Origin: Acinetobacter seifertii
Lineage (GTDB): Bacteria; Pseudomonadota; Gammaproteobacteria; Pseudomonadales; Moraxellaceae
Direction: 5' to 3'
Length of the DNA stretch: 64,000 nucleotides
Assembly: GCF_000368065.1 (NCBI RefSeq)
Contig: NZ_KB851200.1
Location: forward strand, 985,204 to 1,049,203
Numbering within the stretch: the stretch's first letter is position 1; the number at the start of each line of letters is the position of its first letter. Position numbers and translations under genes: made by a program. Shown here piece after piece: positions 30,832 to 41,219 of the stretch. The notes under the pieces are model-generated. The model had not been told where the DNA came from, did no database searches, and saw only the letters and a program-made list of their open reading frames with translations.

Positions 30832-32043
30832 ATGACATTAAAAAACGCTTATATCATCGATGCCATCCGTACACCATTTGGCCGTTATGCCGGTGGCCTT
30901 GCACCTGTCCGTGCCGATGACCTTGGCGCTGTACCGATTAAAGCCCTCATGCAGCGTAACCCAAATGTAGATTGGGAACACGTCGATGATGTGATCTATG
31001 GCTGTGCCAACCAAGCCGGTGAAGATAACCGTAATGTTGGCCGTATGTCAGCACTACTTGCTGGTTTACCGTATCAGGTGCCGGCAACCACCATTAATCG
31101 TTTGTGTGGTTCATCACTCGATGCGATTGCTATTGCTGCCCGTGCCATTAAAGCAGGTGAAGCGAACTTGGTGATTGCAGGTGGTGTGGAAAGCATGAGC
31201 CGTGCACCTTATGTGATGGGTAAGTCTGACAGTGCTTTTGGTCGTAGCCAGAAGATTGAAGATACCACTATGGGTTGGCGTTTCATTAACCCTAAACTTA
31301 AAGAATTGTATGGTGTAGACACCATGCCCCAGACTGCCGAAAACGTAGCTGAACAGTTCAACGTCAATCGTGCAGATCAGGACCAGTTTGCCTTGGTGAG
31401 CCAACAACGCACCGCAAGCGCGCAAGCCAAAGGCTTTTTTTCTAAAGAAATCGTGGCAGTTGAAATCCCTCAGCGTAAGGGTGATGCTGTTGTGATTGAT
31501 ACTGATGAACATCCACGTGCATCGACCACACTTGAAGCTTTAAGCAAACTTAAACCTGTGGTTAAAGCAGAGGGTACAGTCACTGCGGGGAATGCTTCAG
31601 GCATTAATGATGGTGCAGCAGCATTGCTGATTGCTTCTGATGAAGCAGTTCAAGCTTATAACCTCAAACCTCGTGCCAAGATCATTGCTTCAACAGCGGT
31701 GGGTGTAGAACCACGCATTATGGGGTTTGCTCCAGCACCAGCCATTAAAAAACTACTTAAACAAGCCAACCTGACTTTAGAGCAGATGGATGTGATTGAG
31801 CTGAATGAGGCCTTTGCTGCACAAGCTTTAGCAGTGACCCGTGATTTAGGTTTGCCAGACGATAGCAACAAAGTAAATCCAAATGGTGGTGCAATTGCAT
31901 TGGGCCATCCACTGGGTGCATCAGGTGCACGCTTAGTCACTACAGCATTAAACCAGCTTGAACAAACAGGTGGTCGTTATGCCTTATGTTCAATGTGTAT
32001 TGGTGTAGGTCAAGGTATTGCTTTGATTATTGAGAGAGTCTAA
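30832..32043 (+). CDS. pcaF: 3-oxoadipyl-CoA thiolase
   Basis: Cleaves beta-ketoadipyl-CoA to succinyl-CoA and acetyl-CoA, the last step of the pathway. 403 residues. Thiolase residues: nucleophilic Cys in NRLCGSSLDAI (near residue 90), His in GGAIALGHPLGASGAR and the second Cys in CSMCIGVGQG. NEAFAAQALAVTRDLGL is also standard. It shares the higher-G+C composition of pcaIJ. Two bp separate its stop from the pcaB ATG. Confidence 0.95.
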   Translation: MTLKNAYIIDAIRTPFGRYAGGLAPVRADDLGAVPIKALMQRNPNVDWEHVDDVIYGCANQAGEDNRNVGRMSALLAGLPYQVPATTINRLCGSSLDAIAIAARAIKAGEANLVIAGGVESMSRAPYVMGKSDSAFGRSQKIEDTTMGWRFINPKLKELYGVDTMPQTAENVAEQFNVNRADQDQFALVSQQRTASAQAKGFFSKEIVAVEIPQRKGDAVVIDTDEHPRASTTLEALSKLKPVVKAEGTVTAGNASGINDGAAALLIASDEAVQAYNLKPRAKIIASTAVGVEPRIMGFAPAPAIKKLLKQANLTLEQMDVIELNEAFAAQALAVTRDLGLPDDSNKVNPNGGAIALGHPLGASGARLVTTALNQLEQTGGRYALCSMCIGVGQGIALIIERV

Positions 32044-32045
32044 TC

Positions 32046-33404
32046 ATGAGCCAGTTATATGCCAGTTTGTTTTATCAAAAAGATGTCACCGACATCTTTA
32101 GTGACTCATCTTTAATCAAATATATGATTGAGGTTGAAGTCGCGTTAGCTCAAGCACAGGCACAAGTTGGCGTGATTCCTCAAAATGCGGCTAACACCAT
32201 TACCCAAGTAGCTGAGCAAGCAATAGAAAAGTTTGACTTTTCAGCCTTAGCCGTGGCAACTGGCTTAGCTGGAAACATTGCAATTCCGTTCGTAAAACAA
32301 CTAACGGCAATTGTTAAAGATGTTGATGAAGATGCTTCACGTTATGTGCATTGGGGCGCAACAAGTCAGGATATTTTAGATACAGCTTGTATTTTGCAAT
32401 GCCGTGATGCGTTGAATATTGTAGAAGCTCAACTTCAACACTGCTATGCGACTGCATTAGAACAAGCCAAGCAATATCGCTATCAAGTCATGATTGGGCG
32501 TACATGGTTACAGCAAGCTTTGCCTATTACCTTGGGACACAAGCTTGCTCGTTGGGCTTCTGCATTTAAGCGTGATTTAGATCGTATAAATGCAATGAAA
32601 TCACGTGTACTTACTGCTCAGTTAGGTGGTGCTGTGGGTTCACTCGCTTCTTTGCAAGATCAAGGTTCGCTTGTAGTCAGTGCATTTGCTCAGCAACTGA
32701 ATCTGACTGTACCGACAAGCACATGGCATGGTGAGCGTGATCGTATTGTAGAAATCGCAAGTGTGCTTGGCATGATTGTCGGGAATACCGGCAAGATGGC
32801 ACGTGATTGGTCACTCATGATGCAAACTGAAATTGCAGAGTTATTTGAACCAACTGCAAAGGGTCGTGGTGGTTCATCAACCATGCCGCATAAGCGTAAT
32901 CCAGTTGCAGCAGCTTCAGTACTTGCAGCAGCAAATCGTGTACCAGCACTTATGTCTAGTATCTATCAAAGCATGGTGCAGGAACATGAGCGTAGCTTAG
33001 GTGCGTGGCATGCAGAATGGTTAGCAATCCCTGAAATTTTTCAGCTTTGTGCTGGAGCATTAACTCGTACTGGTGAAGTTTTAAAAGGTTTCGAAGTTAA
33101 TGCTGAGCATATGCAGCAGAACCTTGACTGTACCAACGGGTTGATTATGGCAGAAGCTGTGATGATGGCACTTGCTCCAAAAATTGGACGTTTAAATGCT
33201 CATCATGTTGTTGAAGCCGCTTGTAAAACAGCCGTGGCTCAAAAGCAGCATTTATCTGAAGTTGTTAGTCAGTTAGATGAAGTAAAAGAACATTTTAGTC
33301 AAACAGAAATTTTGGAAATATTTAAAGCAGAAAATTATTTGGGCAACATTCAAGCTCAAATTGATGCTGTTCTGCAAGAAGCACAAGGAGGAGACATAAA
33401 GTGA
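32046..33404 (+). CDS. pcaB: 3-carboxy-cis,cis-muconate cycloisomerase
   Basis: Converts beta-carboxymuconate to gamma-carboxymuconolactone. 452 residues of the fumarase/aspartase superfamily, with the signature loop GRGGSSTMPHKRNPV (active-site Ser) near residue 280 and the family stretches HWGATSQDILDTA and GRTWLQQALPITLG. From here the composition returns to the low-G+C norm (18 of 60 bases G/C at 33241-33300). The stop overlaps the GTG start of pcaD (GTGA). Confidence 0.94.
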   Translation: MSQLYASLFYQKDVTDIFSDSSLIKYMIEVEVALAQAQAQVGVIPQNAANTITQVAEQAIEKFDFSALAVATGLAGNIAIPFVKQLTAIVKDVDEDASRYVHWGATSQDILDTACILQCRDALNIVEAQLQHCYATALEQAKQYRYQVMIGRTWLQQALPITLGHKLARWASAFKRDLDRINAMKSRVLTAQLGGAVGSLASLQDQGSLVVSAFAQQLNLTVPTSTWHGERDRIVEIASVLGMIVGNTGKMARDWSLMMQTEIAELFEPTAKGRGGSSTMPHKRNPVAAASVLAAANRVPALMSSIYQSMVQEHERSLGAWHAEWLAIPEIFQLCAGALTRTGEVLKGFEVNAEHMQQNLDCTNGLIMAEAVMMALAPKIGRLNAHHVVEAACKTAVAQKQHLSEVVSQLDEVKEHFSQTEILEIFKAENYLGNIQAQIDAVLQEAQGGDIK

Positions 33405-34186
33405 AACAGCTTATAACCAATCGACAAGGTAAACAGCTCGCTGTATATACCGACGGATTAAAAGATGCTCCAGCACTTGTGCTATCTAACTCGTTAGGAA
33501 CAGATTATGGAATGTGGAAGCCGCAAGTAGATGAGCTTAAAAGTCATTTTAATGTCATTACATACGACACACGTGGTCATGGCGAAAGTGATGTGATCGC
33601 TGAAACATCTTTACAAAATTTAGGTGAAGATGTTGCTGATATTTTAGATGCTTTAAATATTGAAAAAGCTCATTTTTGTGGCATTTCTATGGGCGGAATT
33701 ACAGGGCTTTGGTTAGCTATCCATTACCCAGAGCGCTTTCTAAACATTACTGTCGCAAATTCGGCGGCAAAAATTGGACAGGTTGAAGCGTGGTTGAGTC
33801 GCGCAGAATCAGTAGAGCAAAATGGACTGGCTGAATTGGTTAAAACCACGCATACACGTTGGTTTAGCGAAAAATTCGACTATCAACATAATGTGGTTGC
33901 ACAAACGACGATCCAAAGTCTGGCAAACACACCAGCACAAGGTTATGCCAATGCGTGTCGTGCTTTAGCGCATGCTGATTTAAGAGATGAAATTACGCAA
34001 ATCCAAGTGCCGGTATTGCTCATTGCAGGAACGGCAGATCCAGTGACAACAGTGGCAGATGCTGAGTTTATGCAGAATGCTATTAAGAACAGTCAAATTG
34101 CTAAATTGGAAGCATCTCATCTTTCTAATATTGAGCAACCGCAAAGATTTACTCAGGAATTGACTAGGTTTATTCAGCAAATCTAA
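33401..34186 (+). CDS. pcaD: 3-oxoadipate enol-lactonase
   Basis: Hydrolyses beta-ketoadipate enol-lactone to beta-ketoadipate. 261 residues, alpha/beta hydrolase: LSNSLGTDYGMWKPQ, YDTRGHGESD, the nucleophile elbow CGISMGG (Ser near 95), acid in IAGTADPVT and the C-terminal His in LEASHLSNIEQP. GTG start, translationally coupled to pcaB through a GTGA overlap and preceded by a GGAGGAG Shine-Dalgarno inside pcaB. Confidence 0.94.
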   Translation: MKQLITNRQGKQLAVYTDGLKDAPALVLSNSLGTDYGMWKPQVDELKSHFNVITYDTRGHGESDVIAETSLQNLGEDVADILDALNIEKAHFCGISMGGITGLWLAIHYPERFLNITVANSAAKIGQVEAWLSRAESVEQNGLAELVKTTHTRWFSEKFDYQHNVVAQTTIQSLANTPAQGYANACRALAHADLRDEITQIQVPVLLIAGTADPVTTVADAEFMQNAIKNSQIAKLEASHLSNIEQPQRFTQELTRFIQQI

Positions 34187-34228
34187 TAGCTTAGTAGTTT
34201 AAAAGGAATTGGCCTTAAGGAGGCAAAT

Positions 34229-35584
34229 ATGGCGTCTCAGGATTACGCTGCACCAAATAAAAGTATCGATGCTCAAGCATTAATTAATGATGCTCCACTC
34301 AGTAAGTATCAATGGATGATTGCAATCATCTGTTTCTTAATTATTTTTACTGATGGTATCGATACTGCTGCAATGGGTTTTATCGCTCCAGCTTTGGCTC
34401 AAGACTGGGGTGTTGATCGCTCTCAGTTAGGCCCAGTGATGAGTGCTGCACTTGGTGGAATGATTATTGGAGCTTTGGTTTCTGGCCCAACAGCTGACCG
34501 TTTTGGTCGAAAAATCGTTTTAGCTTTTTCGATGCTTGTGTTTGGTGGTTTTACTTTAGCATCTGCGTATGCAACCAACTTAGATAGTCTTGTCATTTTA
34601 CGCTTTTTGACAGGTATTGGTTTGGGCGCAGCGATGCCAAATGCCACTACATTGTTTTCTGAATACTGTCCAACTCGCATTCGTTCACTGCTTGTGACAT
34701 GTATGTTCTGTGGTTACAACTTAGGTATGGCAACAGGTGGTTTTATTAGTAGTTGGCTCATTCCGACCTATGGTTGGCACAGTCTATTCTTACTTGGTGG
34801 TTGGTCACCTTTAATTTTAATGGTTCTAGTGGTTTTAGTTTTACCTGAATCTTACCGCTTCTTGATTGTTAAAGGTAAAAACCCAGAAAAAGTACGCAAA
34901 ATTTTAAATCATATAGCACCAACTCAGGTTCAAGATGCCACTGCATTTCATGTACCTGAAGAGAAAACTGAAACAGCTCAAAAGAAAAATGTCTTTGGAA
35001 TTATGTTTTCTAAACCTTATGCGAAAGGAACACTTTTACTTTGGTTGACCTATTTCATGGGCTTAGTAGTTGTTTACTTGCTTACAAGCTGGTTACCAAC
35101 ATTGATGCGTGAAACGGGTGCTTCAATGGAACGTGCTGCATTTATCGGTGGATTGTTCCAGTTCGGTGGTGTGGTGAGTGCATTGTTCATCGGTTGGGCG
35201 ATGGACAAATTCAACCCGAACCGAGTCATTGCCATTTTCTACTTTGCAGCGGGTCTATTTGCGATTGCTGTTGGTCAAAGCTTAGGAAACTCAACATTAC
35301 TTGCTGTATTGGTACTTTGTGCTGGTATCGCAATTAACGGTGCACAATCTTCAATGCCAGCTTTGAGTGCTCGTTTCTATCCAACACAATGCCGTGCTAC
35401 CGGTGTGTCTTGGATGACAGGTATTGGTCGTTTCGGTGCGGTATTTGGTGCTTGGATTGGGGCTGTATTACTTGGTAATGATTGGTCATTTACTGCCATT
35501 CTTAGCTTATTACTAATTCCGGCGTCTGCTGCTGCTGTTGCTGTATTTGTTAAATCACTTGTTGCGCATACCGATGCAACTTAA
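34229..35584 (+). CDS. pcaK: MFS aromatic acid:H+ symporter (4-hydroxybenzoate/protocatechuate)
   Basis: 451 residues, 12 membrane helices, AAHS family. The family signature DGIDTAAMGFIAPAL in helix 1 and the loop 2-3 motif GPTADRFGRKIVL are present, with a second copy-like motif (GWAMDKFNPNRV) in the second half. Imports protocatechuate or 4-hydroxybenzoate and mediates chemotaxis in some relatives. It lies between pcaD and pcaC, exactly as in the A. baylyi operon. AAGGAGG precedes the ATG. Confidence 0.93.
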   Translation: MASQDYAAPNKSIDAQALINDAPLSKYQWMIAIICFLIIFTDGIDTAAMGFIAPALAQDWGVDRSQLGPVMSAALGGMIIGALVSGPTADRFGRKIVLAFSMLVFGGFTLASAYATNLDSLVILRFLTGIGLGAAMPNATTLFSEYCPTRIRSLLVTCMFCGYNLGMATGGFISSWLIPTYGWHSLFLLGGWSPLILMVLVVLVLPESYRFLIVKGKNPEKVRKILNHIAPTQVQDATAFHVPEEKTETAQKKNVFGIMFSKPYAKGTLLLWLTYFMGLVVVYLLTSWLPTLMRETGASMERAAFIGGLFQFGGVVSALFIGWAMDKFNPNRVIAIFYFAAGLFAIAVGQSLGNSTLLAVLVLCAGIAINGAQSSMPALSARFYPTQCRATGVSWMTGIGRFGAVFGAWIGAVLLGNDWSFTAILSLLLIPASAAAVAVFVKSLVAHTDAT

Positions 35585-35599
35585 TAGAGGTCTATCACG

Positions 35600-36749
<1,150 letters not shown>

Positions 36750-36763
36750 TCGGGAGCACGAGC

Positions 36764-37393
36764 ATGAACAACTGGAATTTTCAGGAATTAAAAGAAACTC
36801 CATCTCAAACAGGTGGTCCTTACGTTCACATTGGTTTATTGCCACAGCAGGCTAATATTGAAGTATTTGAAAATAACTTTAATAACCAGTTGGTACAAGA
36901 CCAGACTAAAGGCGAGCGTATTCGTCTTGAAGGTCAAGTATTTGACGGATTAGGGTTGCCGTTGCGTGATGTACTCATTGAGATTTGGCAAGCCGATGCA
37001 AATGGTATTTACCCAAGTCAGGCAGATACGCGTGAACAAAAAGCTGACCCAGCATTTCAAGGTTGGGGTCGCACAGGGGCAGACTTTGAAACAGGTGTTT
37101 GGAGCTTTAATACAATTAAACCGGGTGCAACAGCAGGTCGTAAAGGTTCAACTCAGGCACCGCATATTGCATTAGTAATTTTTGCGCGCGGTATTAACTT
37201 AGGCCTTCATACACGTGTTTATTTTGACGATGAAGCTGAGGCAAATGCTAATGATCCGATCTTAAATAGCATTGAGTGGGCACCGCGTCGCCAAACTCTT
37301 GTTGCTAAACGTTCTGAAGAGAATGGTGAAGTTGTTTACCGTTTTGATATTCGTATTCAAGGCGATGACGAAACAGTATTTTTTGATATTTAA
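36764..37393 (+). CDS. pcaG: Protocatechuate 3,4-dioxygenase, alpha subunit
   Basis: 209 residues, the catalytically silent partner of PcaH that completes the substrate pocket. The start SQTGGPYVHIGLLP and the VLIEIWQADANGIYP and PGATAGRKGSTQAPHIALVIFARG stretches (mixed length, none with iron ligands at the beta-subunit positions) identify it. Last pca gene; a terminator-like hairpin separates it from quiB. Confidence 0.95.
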   Translation: MNNWNFQELKETPSQTGGPYVHIGLLPQQANIEVFENNFNNQLVQDQTKGERIRLEGQVFDGLGLPLRDVLIEIWQADANGIYPSQADTREQKADPAFQGWGRTGADFETGVWSFNTIKPGATAGRKGSTQAPHIALVIFARGINLGLHTRVYFDDEAEANANDPILNSIEWAPRRQTLVAKRSEENGEVVYRFDIRIQGDDETVFFDI

Positions 37394-37402
37394 GGAACAC
37401 CT

Positions 37403-37443
37403 AAGGCTACACCTGATTATTCATGGATATGTGTAGCCTTTTT
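37403..37443 (+). terminator. Terminator-like hairpin between pcaG and quiB
   Basis: AAGGCTACAC (37403-37412) pairs with GTGTAGCCTT (37431-37440) and T residues follow. The loop is 18 nt, so termination may be partial. It would lower qui expression relative to pca, or protect the 3' end of pca mRNA. Confidence 0.65.
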
Positions 37444-37456
37444 AAGGATGAATGAT

Positions 37457-38290
37457 ATGAAAATGAAAACATTATTAAGCTTAAGTTTGCTTACACTCCC
37501 ATTTTTTGTAGCACAGGTGAATGCTGAACCTGTTGCTTTGGCTGCCCAGACACAACCTGCTATGACAACAGTTAAAACAATTGTTCCGATCACTGCAAAA
37601 ACTAAAGAGCAAGCTTTAGCTCAAGCTCAAGTTATTGCAAATACAGCGGATGCTGATTTAGCTGAGTTTCGTATCGATTTACTCAGTTTTGCAAGTGATA
37701 CAAAACAAGTGATTGCATTAGGACATGAATTGAAAAAGATTTTAGGTCATAAGCCTATGATCGCCACCATTCGTACTAAAAATGAAGGTGGTCAGCTCGA
37801 AATTAGCGATGCTGATTATGGGAAGACTTATCAAGCTTATTTAAAAAATCCGTTCATGGACTGGTTAGATGTTGAAATGTTCCGTGATCAAAAAGTAGTT
37901 TCAGAAATTGTTCAAAAAGCACATCAAAAGAAAGTGCTCGTTGTTATGTCTAATCATGACTTCCAAAAAACACCAAGCCAAGATGAAATTGAAAAACGCT
38001 TGTTAAAACAAGATCAGATGGGTGCAGATATTCTCAAAATTGCGGTAATGCCGAAATCTAAACAAGACGTCTTCACTTTAATGAATGCCACTTTAAAAGT
38101 AAGTCAGAAAACCACTAAGCCATTATTGACAATGTCGATGGGGCAATTAGGTACGATTTCTCGTGTTGCAACTGCCAATATGGGCGGAAGTTATAGCTTT
38201 GGCATGATTGGTCAGGCTTCTGCGCCGGGTCAAATCGATGTGACTAAGCTCAAACAGATTTTACAAACCGTTCAACCAACAAACCCATAA
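37457..38290 (+). CDS. quiB: Periplasmic type I 3-dehydroquinate dehydratase
   Basis: Dehydrates 3-dehydroquinate to 3-dehydroshikimate in quinate catabolism. 277 residues with a signal peptide (MKMKTLLSLSLLTLPFFVAQVNA), so it acts in the periplasm beside QuiA and QuiC. Type I features: ITAKTKEQALAQAQ, DLAEFRIDLL (catalytic Glu/Arg), VVMSNHDF (catalytic His) and KIAVMPKS (Schiff-base Lys). The ATG at 37457 is chosen because AAGG lies 9 nt upstream; the ATG at 37448 overlaps that region. Confidence 0.92.
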   Translation: MKMKTLLSLSLLTLPFFVAQVNAEPVALAAQTQPAMTTVKTIVPITAKTKEQALAQAQVIANTADADLAEFRIDLLSFASDTKQVIALGHELKKILGHKPMIATIRTKNEGGQLEISDADYGKTYQAYLKNPFMDWLDVEMFRDQKVVSEIVQKAHQKKVLVVMSNHDFQKTPSQDEIEKRLLKQDQMGADILKIAVMPKSKQDVFTLMNATLKVSQKTTKPLLTMSMGQLGTISRVATANMGGSYSFGMIGQASAPGQIDVTKLKQILQTVQPTNP

Positions 38291-38309
38291 ATCATAAGGA
38301 TATGATGAA

Positions 38310-39761
38310 ATGAATACATTACGTTTAACTACTCTTGCATTAGGTTTAATGGTTTCAGGAATAACTGCAGCACAAACTTATGTTGTTGACCGTTATCAAG
38401 ATGATAGCAACAAAGGTTCTTTACGCTGGGCAATTGAGCAAGCTAATGCTAACCCAAGTGAAGCAAGTGATATTTTGATCCAGGCGGTAGGCAAAGCACC
38501 TTATGCGATTAAATTAAATAGCGCACTTCCTGAAATTAAAGCACCTGTCAAAATTATTGGTACAGAGTGGGATAAAACTGGTGAATACATCGCAATTGAT
38601 GGTTCAAATTACATTAAAGGCGAAGGAGCAAAAGCATGCCCAGGTGCAAACCCTGAGCAGTATGGTACCAATGTCCGTACTATGACTTTACCGGGTTTTG
38701 TACTACGTGATGTCAATAACGTGACTTTAAAAGGATTTGATATCCATCGCTTCTGTATTGGGGTATTGGTTAACCGTTCAAGCAATAACCTTATTCAGCA
38801 TAACCGTATTAGTAATAACTATGGTGGTGCTGGTGTCATGATTACGGGCGATGATGGTAAAGGTAATCCGACAGCAACCACTACAAATAACAATAAAGTT
38901 TTAGATAACATTTTCCAAGACAATGGTGATGGTTTAGAGCTAACACGTGGTGCTGCATTTAACCTGATTGCAAATAACCATTTTATTTCTACTAAAGTAA
39001 ACCCTGAGCCATCACAAGGTATTGAAATCTTGTGGGGGAACGACAATGCTGTAGTTGGTAATAAGTTTGAAAATTATTCGGATGGCTTACAGATTAATTG
39101 GGGCAAGCGTAACTATATTGCCTACAACGAAATGACCAATAACTCGATTGGTCTAAATATGACTGGTGATGGCAATATTCTTGATAGCAATAAAGTTCAT
39201 GGTAACCGTATTGGTGTTGCCATTCGCTCAGAAAAAGATGCAAATGCAAGAATTACATTGACTAAAAACTTAATTTGGGACAATTCTAAAGATATTAAAC
39301 GCTGTGAAGCGGGTGGATCATGTGTGCCAAATCAGCGTTTAGGTGCAATAGTATTTGGTGTACCTGCACTTGAACATGAAGGTTTTGTTGGTTCACGTGG
39401 TGGCGGTGTAGTGATTGAGCCATCTAAACTACAAAAAACTTGTACTCAACCAAATGAACAAGGCTGTAATCCTCAACCTAATCAGGGTATTAAAGCACCT
39501 AAGTTAACAGCAAATAATGGTTCAGTTAATATCGAGGTTAATGGTTTACCAAACCAGCGCTATCAAGTTGAGTTTTTTGGCAACCAAAAAGCGACTTCAA
39601 AAGAAGCTGAGCAATATTTAGGAACAATAACAGTTGCTACAGATACACAAGGCAACGCAAAAGCCAATTGGAAACCAAGTGTCAAAGTTGCATCAATTAC
39701 AGCGAATGTAACAGATCACTTTGGCGCCACTTCTGAGCTTGGCTTTACGCAAATTAAATAA
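38310..39761 (+). CDS. quiC: 3-dehydroshikimate dehydratase, periplasmic
   Basis: Converts 3-dehydroshikimate to protocatechuate, joining the qui and pca pathways. 483 residues with an N-terminal signal (LALGLMVSGITAAQT) and a right-handed beta-helix body with repeated asparagine turns (NVTLKGFDIHRF, NLIQHNRISNNYGG, NAVVGNKFENYSDG). The sequence is close to what I recall of A. baylyi QuiC. It is unrelated to the TIM-barrel AsbF type. The C-terminal ~90 residues form a separate beta domain. Confidence 0.93.
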   Translation: MNTLRLTTLALGLMVSGITAAQTYVVDRYQDDSNKGSLRWAIEQANANPSEASDILIQAVGKAPYAIKLNSALPEIKAPVKIIGTEWDKTGEYIAIDGSNYIKGEGAKACPGANPEQYGTNVRTMTLPGFVLRDVNNVTLKGFDIHRFCIGVLVNRSSNNLIQHNRISNNYGGAGVMITGDDGKGNPTATTTNNNKVLDNIFQDNGDGLELTRGAAFNLIANNHFISTKVNPEPSQGIEILWGNDNAVVGNKFENYSDGLQINWGKRNYIAYNEMTNNSIGLNMTGDGNILDSNKVHGNRIGVAIRSEKDANARITLTKNLIWDNSKDIKRCEAGGSCVPNQRLGAIVFGVPALEHEGFVGSRGGGVVIEPSKLQKTCTQPNEQGCNPQPNQGIKAPKLTANNGSVNIEVNGLPNQRYQVEFFGNQKATSKEAEQYLGTITVATDTQGNAKANWKPSVKVASITANVTDHFGATSELGFTQIK

Positions 39762-39772
39762 CAACAAATAAA

Positions 39773-39791
39773 GCGCCTCAAACAGGGGCGC
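39773..39791 (+). repeat. Intercistronic hairpin between quiC and quiX
   Basis: GCGCCTC pairs with GGGGCGC (one G-T) around a 5-nt loop. No T-run follows, so it is more likely an mRNA-stability or processing element than a terminator. Confidence 0.5.
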
Positions 39792-39817
39792 ATTTAGAAA
39801 AGATAAAAGGATTTAAA

Positions 39818-41137
39818 ATGCCAAATTTAATGAAACTGAGTGTGTTAACGATTGCTGTGATGGGTAGCCAATTTGTTCTTGCAAATGAACCGTGGTCACA
39901 AGACCGTCAATGGTTACTTGGTGATTGGAATGGCGAGCGCCAACAGCTAGAGCAACAAGGCTATAAATTTACAGCTTCTATCATGAGCCAAGCTGCTACA
40001 AACTTAGATGGTGGCTACAACGACAATAATACTTTTGAAAATGCTGCACAGCTTTCTTTAGGTGCAAACTTTGATTTAGAAAAAATCGCTGGGTGGAAAG
40101 ATACAACAGCGAGTCTCGTTGTGACTAAACGTGATGGTAATGCGCTTACTTTAGAGCGTATTAAAGACCCACGCTCTAGCCAACTAGGCAACGCGCAAGA
40201 AATTTATGGTCGTGGAAAAATCTGGCGCTTATCTCAAGCATGGATCAAAAAGGGTTTTGCTGATAATACCGTACAAGTCAAAGTTGGCCGTATGGGTATG
40301 TCAGAGGATTTTAATAGTTCTCAATGTGAGTTTCAGAACTTATTGCTTTGTGGGGGACAGTTAGGAAAATCAATTGGTTCAATTTGGTATAACTCACCAG
40401 TTGGTATTTGGGGTGCAAACGTTAAATATCAGTTTGCACCCGAGTGGACTTTTGGAATTGGTGCGTATGAGGTCAATCCAGACAATATTAAAACAGCATC
40501 AAATAGTGATGGTTTTAATCTGGATATGAATAATGTGAAAGGTGCAACCATACCAGTTGAGCTTGCATGGAAACCAAAACTTGCTCTATTTAATGGTTTA
40601 CCGGGTGAATATAAAGTTGGTGCACTGTACTCAACCGCAGAGGCGAATGATGTTAAAACTGCGGGTAAGGTTCATGACGGGAAACAAAGTTTCTGGATTA
40701 ACGCACAGCAACAACTTAGCCATGCTGGCCAAGATCCAAAACGTGGTTTATACGTAACTTTTAATGGCGTTGTAAATGATAAAGCAACGACTTTTGTTCA
40801 AAGTACACAACAACTTGCACTTTGGTATAAAGGGCCATTTGACAGCCGTCCAAATGATTCGATTGGATTTGGTATTGCCAATTATGTAGTCAATGATCGT
40901 GCTAAAGATAAGCAAATCGCAACAAACGAAAGCCGTGGATATTATAGCTATGATCCGATCGCATCGAACTATATTCCAATTCAAGACGACGAATTAAATA
41001 TTGAGCTGAACTATACCTATCAATGGTCTCCAGCTGTCATGTTGCGTCCAAATATTCAATATATCCATCAACCTGCTGGTGTAAAAGAGGTTGACGATGC
41101 TTGGGTGGCGGGCCTGAGTGTGAAAGTCAATTTTTAA
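39818..41137 (+). CDS. quiX: OprB-type carbohydrate porin
   Basis: 439 residues with a signal peptide (SVLTIAVMGSQFVLA) and an outer-membrane beta-barrel ending in VSVKVNF (C-terminal Phe). The N-terminal WSQDRQWLLGDWNGERQQLEQQGYKF and the later WNYSPVGIWGANVKYQF-like stretch are OprB-family features. Its place between quiC and quiA, as in A. baylyi, suggests it passes quinate and shikimate across the outer membrane. Preceded by AAAAGGA. Confidence 0.88.
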   Translation: MPNLMKLSVLTIAVMGSQFVLANEPWSQDRQWLLGDWNGERQQLEQQGYKFTASIMSQAATNLDGGYNDNNTFENAAQLSLGANFDLEKIAGWKDTTASLVVTKRDGNALTLERIKDPRSSQLGNAQEIYGRGKIWRLSQAWIKKGFADNTVQVKVGRMGMSEDFNSSQCEFQNLLLCGGQLGKSIGSIWYNSPVGIWGANVKYQFAPEWTFGIGAYEVNPDNIKTASNSDGFNLDMNNVKGATIPVELAWKPKLALFNGLPGEYKVGALYSTAEANDVKTAGKVHDGKQSFWINAQQQLSHAGQDPKRGLYVTFNGVVNDKATTFVQSTQQLALWYKGPFDSRPNDSIGFGIANYVVNDRAKDKQIATNESRGYYSYDPIASNYIPIQDDELNIELNYTYQWSPAVMLRPNIQYIHQPAGVKEVDDAWVAGLSVKVNF

Positions 41138-41219
41138 CAATGATGATGGCTGGTTAGACATGGTTTAACTGGCCTAAATGCTTGAACTATTTGTGTTCAG
41201 TATATGTGGAGTAGGATCT

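Noticed and set aside
31114..31512. 132-codon antisense open frame inside pcaF
   Set aside because: It runs opposite a highly conserved thiolase gene, has no recognisable domain or Shine-Dalgarno, and is explained by codon bias of the sense strand.
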